From contig JBBQZU010000016.1 of assembly GCA_038207425.1 (NCBI GenBank), positions 19,926 to 83,925 on the forward strand: a stretch of DNA of 64,000 nucleotides, in the 5' to 3' direction. Source of the stretch: JBBQZU01 sp038207425. Its GTDB lineage: Bacteria > Bacteroidota > Bacteroidia > Flavobacteriales_D > Cryomorphaceae. How positions within the stretch are numbered: the stretch's first letter is position 1; every line of letters starts with the position of its first letter. The notes beneath the pieces are model-generated. The model saw only the letters and a list, made by a program, of their open reading frames with translations, ran no database searches and was not told the DNA's origin. The translations under genes were made by a program, and so were the position numbers. Below, piece by piece: positions 63,787-64,000 of this stretch.

Positions 63787-64000
63787 TCAGGCAATCGTTA
63801 AAATAAATTTTTCTTTAGGTGGTTGAGGTTTCAGCAACATTTCAAGAGTTAATACTGTTTCAATTGCTTTTACTAATAGCTCAAACGAATGAGGTTTACA
63901 GATATAGTAATTTGCACCAAGCTGGTATGTTTTATTCACTGCATCTTCATTGACTGTGGTTGAAAATATAACAATTGGAATGTCCTTTAAACTGGGCGTA
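63787..64000 (-). CDS. Response-regulator receiver protein, partial (N-terminus outside window)
   Basis: 70 codons at the end of the window: PSLKDIPIVIFSTTVNEDAV (beta-4 with the conserved Thr/Ser), QLGANYYICKPHSFELLVKAI (conserved lysine of CKP) and a short tail ending ILTIA. This is the C-terminal half of a CheY-like receiver with no output domain after it. It precedes the histidine kinase by 11 bp on minus. Confidence 0.9.
   Translation of the reverse strand, partial: TPSLKDIPIVIFSTTVNEDAVNKTYQLGANYYICKPHSFELLVKAIETVLTLEMLLKPQPPKEKFILTIA

Noticed and set aside
1..64000. Genome-wide reassignment of TAG to an amino acid
   Set aside because: TAG is the natural stop of spoT (5358) and of the ChbG-like gene (42548), whose readthrough extensions show no family similarity.

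Overview
The window is a chromosomal segment of a member of the Bacteroidota, possibly Flavobacteriales (order is a low-confidence inference). The phylum is shown by type IX secretion (T9SS) sorting domains of types A and B, a PorP/SprF-family protein, a DUF4835/PorD protein, a Bacteroidota-type omega subunit, the spoT-fur-STAS-purA order, and promoters with a TAnnTTTG-like -7 box and little or no Shine-Dalgarno signal. No tRNA or rRNA gene was seen.

Layout. 1-7.5 kb: a partial Crp/Fnr regulator, then glyA, fahA, spoT/relA, fur, a STAS protein and purA, all on plus. 7.6-16.9 kb: envelope genes (OstA/LptA-like, LptD, an N-acetylmuramoyl-L-alanine amidase, an MlaD/MCE protein) followed by two iron-sulfur proteins resembling HdrC and HdrB. 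16.9-21.6 kb: a second Crp/Fnr regulator, HupE/UreJ-like, MazG, a PagL-like lipid A deacylase and a GIN-domain lipoprotein. 21.7-26.3 kb: two large secreted proteins, one of them frameshifted. 26.5-33.2 kb: an NqrM-like four-cysteine protein facing ApbE, a MoxR-like ATPase, a CPBP protease, lipoproteins, DUF2911 and an SDR. 33.4-36.1 kb: a secreted ORF broken by three in-frame TAG codons, and a PA-domain T9SS protein. 36.4-44.3 kb: DPP III, DinB-like, TPR, AlkD, ChbG and patatin proteins. 44.3-49.3 kb: the conserved recN-porD-coaBC-rpoZ-bamD cluster on minus. 51.4-58.5 kb: cytochrome b, a voltage-gated K+ channel, and a T9SS type B locus (HYR-repeat protein, PorP/SprF, PD40-like protein). 58.7-64 kb: EEP phosphatase, DUF1905, a GNAT-nitrilase fusion, a 1-kb graveyard of mobile elements (IS3 remnant, group II intron domain V, transposase C-terminus), and a histidine kinase with a response regulator.

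The most unusual signals are: (i) coding lesions confined to secreted or T9SS-linked genes. These are an in-frame TAG followed by the canonical end of a type B sorting domain at 56674, three TAGs and no other stop in a promoter- and terminator-bounded secreted ORF at 33433-34341, frameshifts in a second type B protein and in PorP/SprF, and a truncated PD40-like gene. About 45 other genes look intact. (ii) A polar motif, CTTTCGGNAAA, found 13 times, 12 of them on the plus strand whatever the gene direction. (iii) A cluster of six palindromic repeats at 30851-31176.

All functional names come from reading translated sequence by eye; no search or alignment was run.
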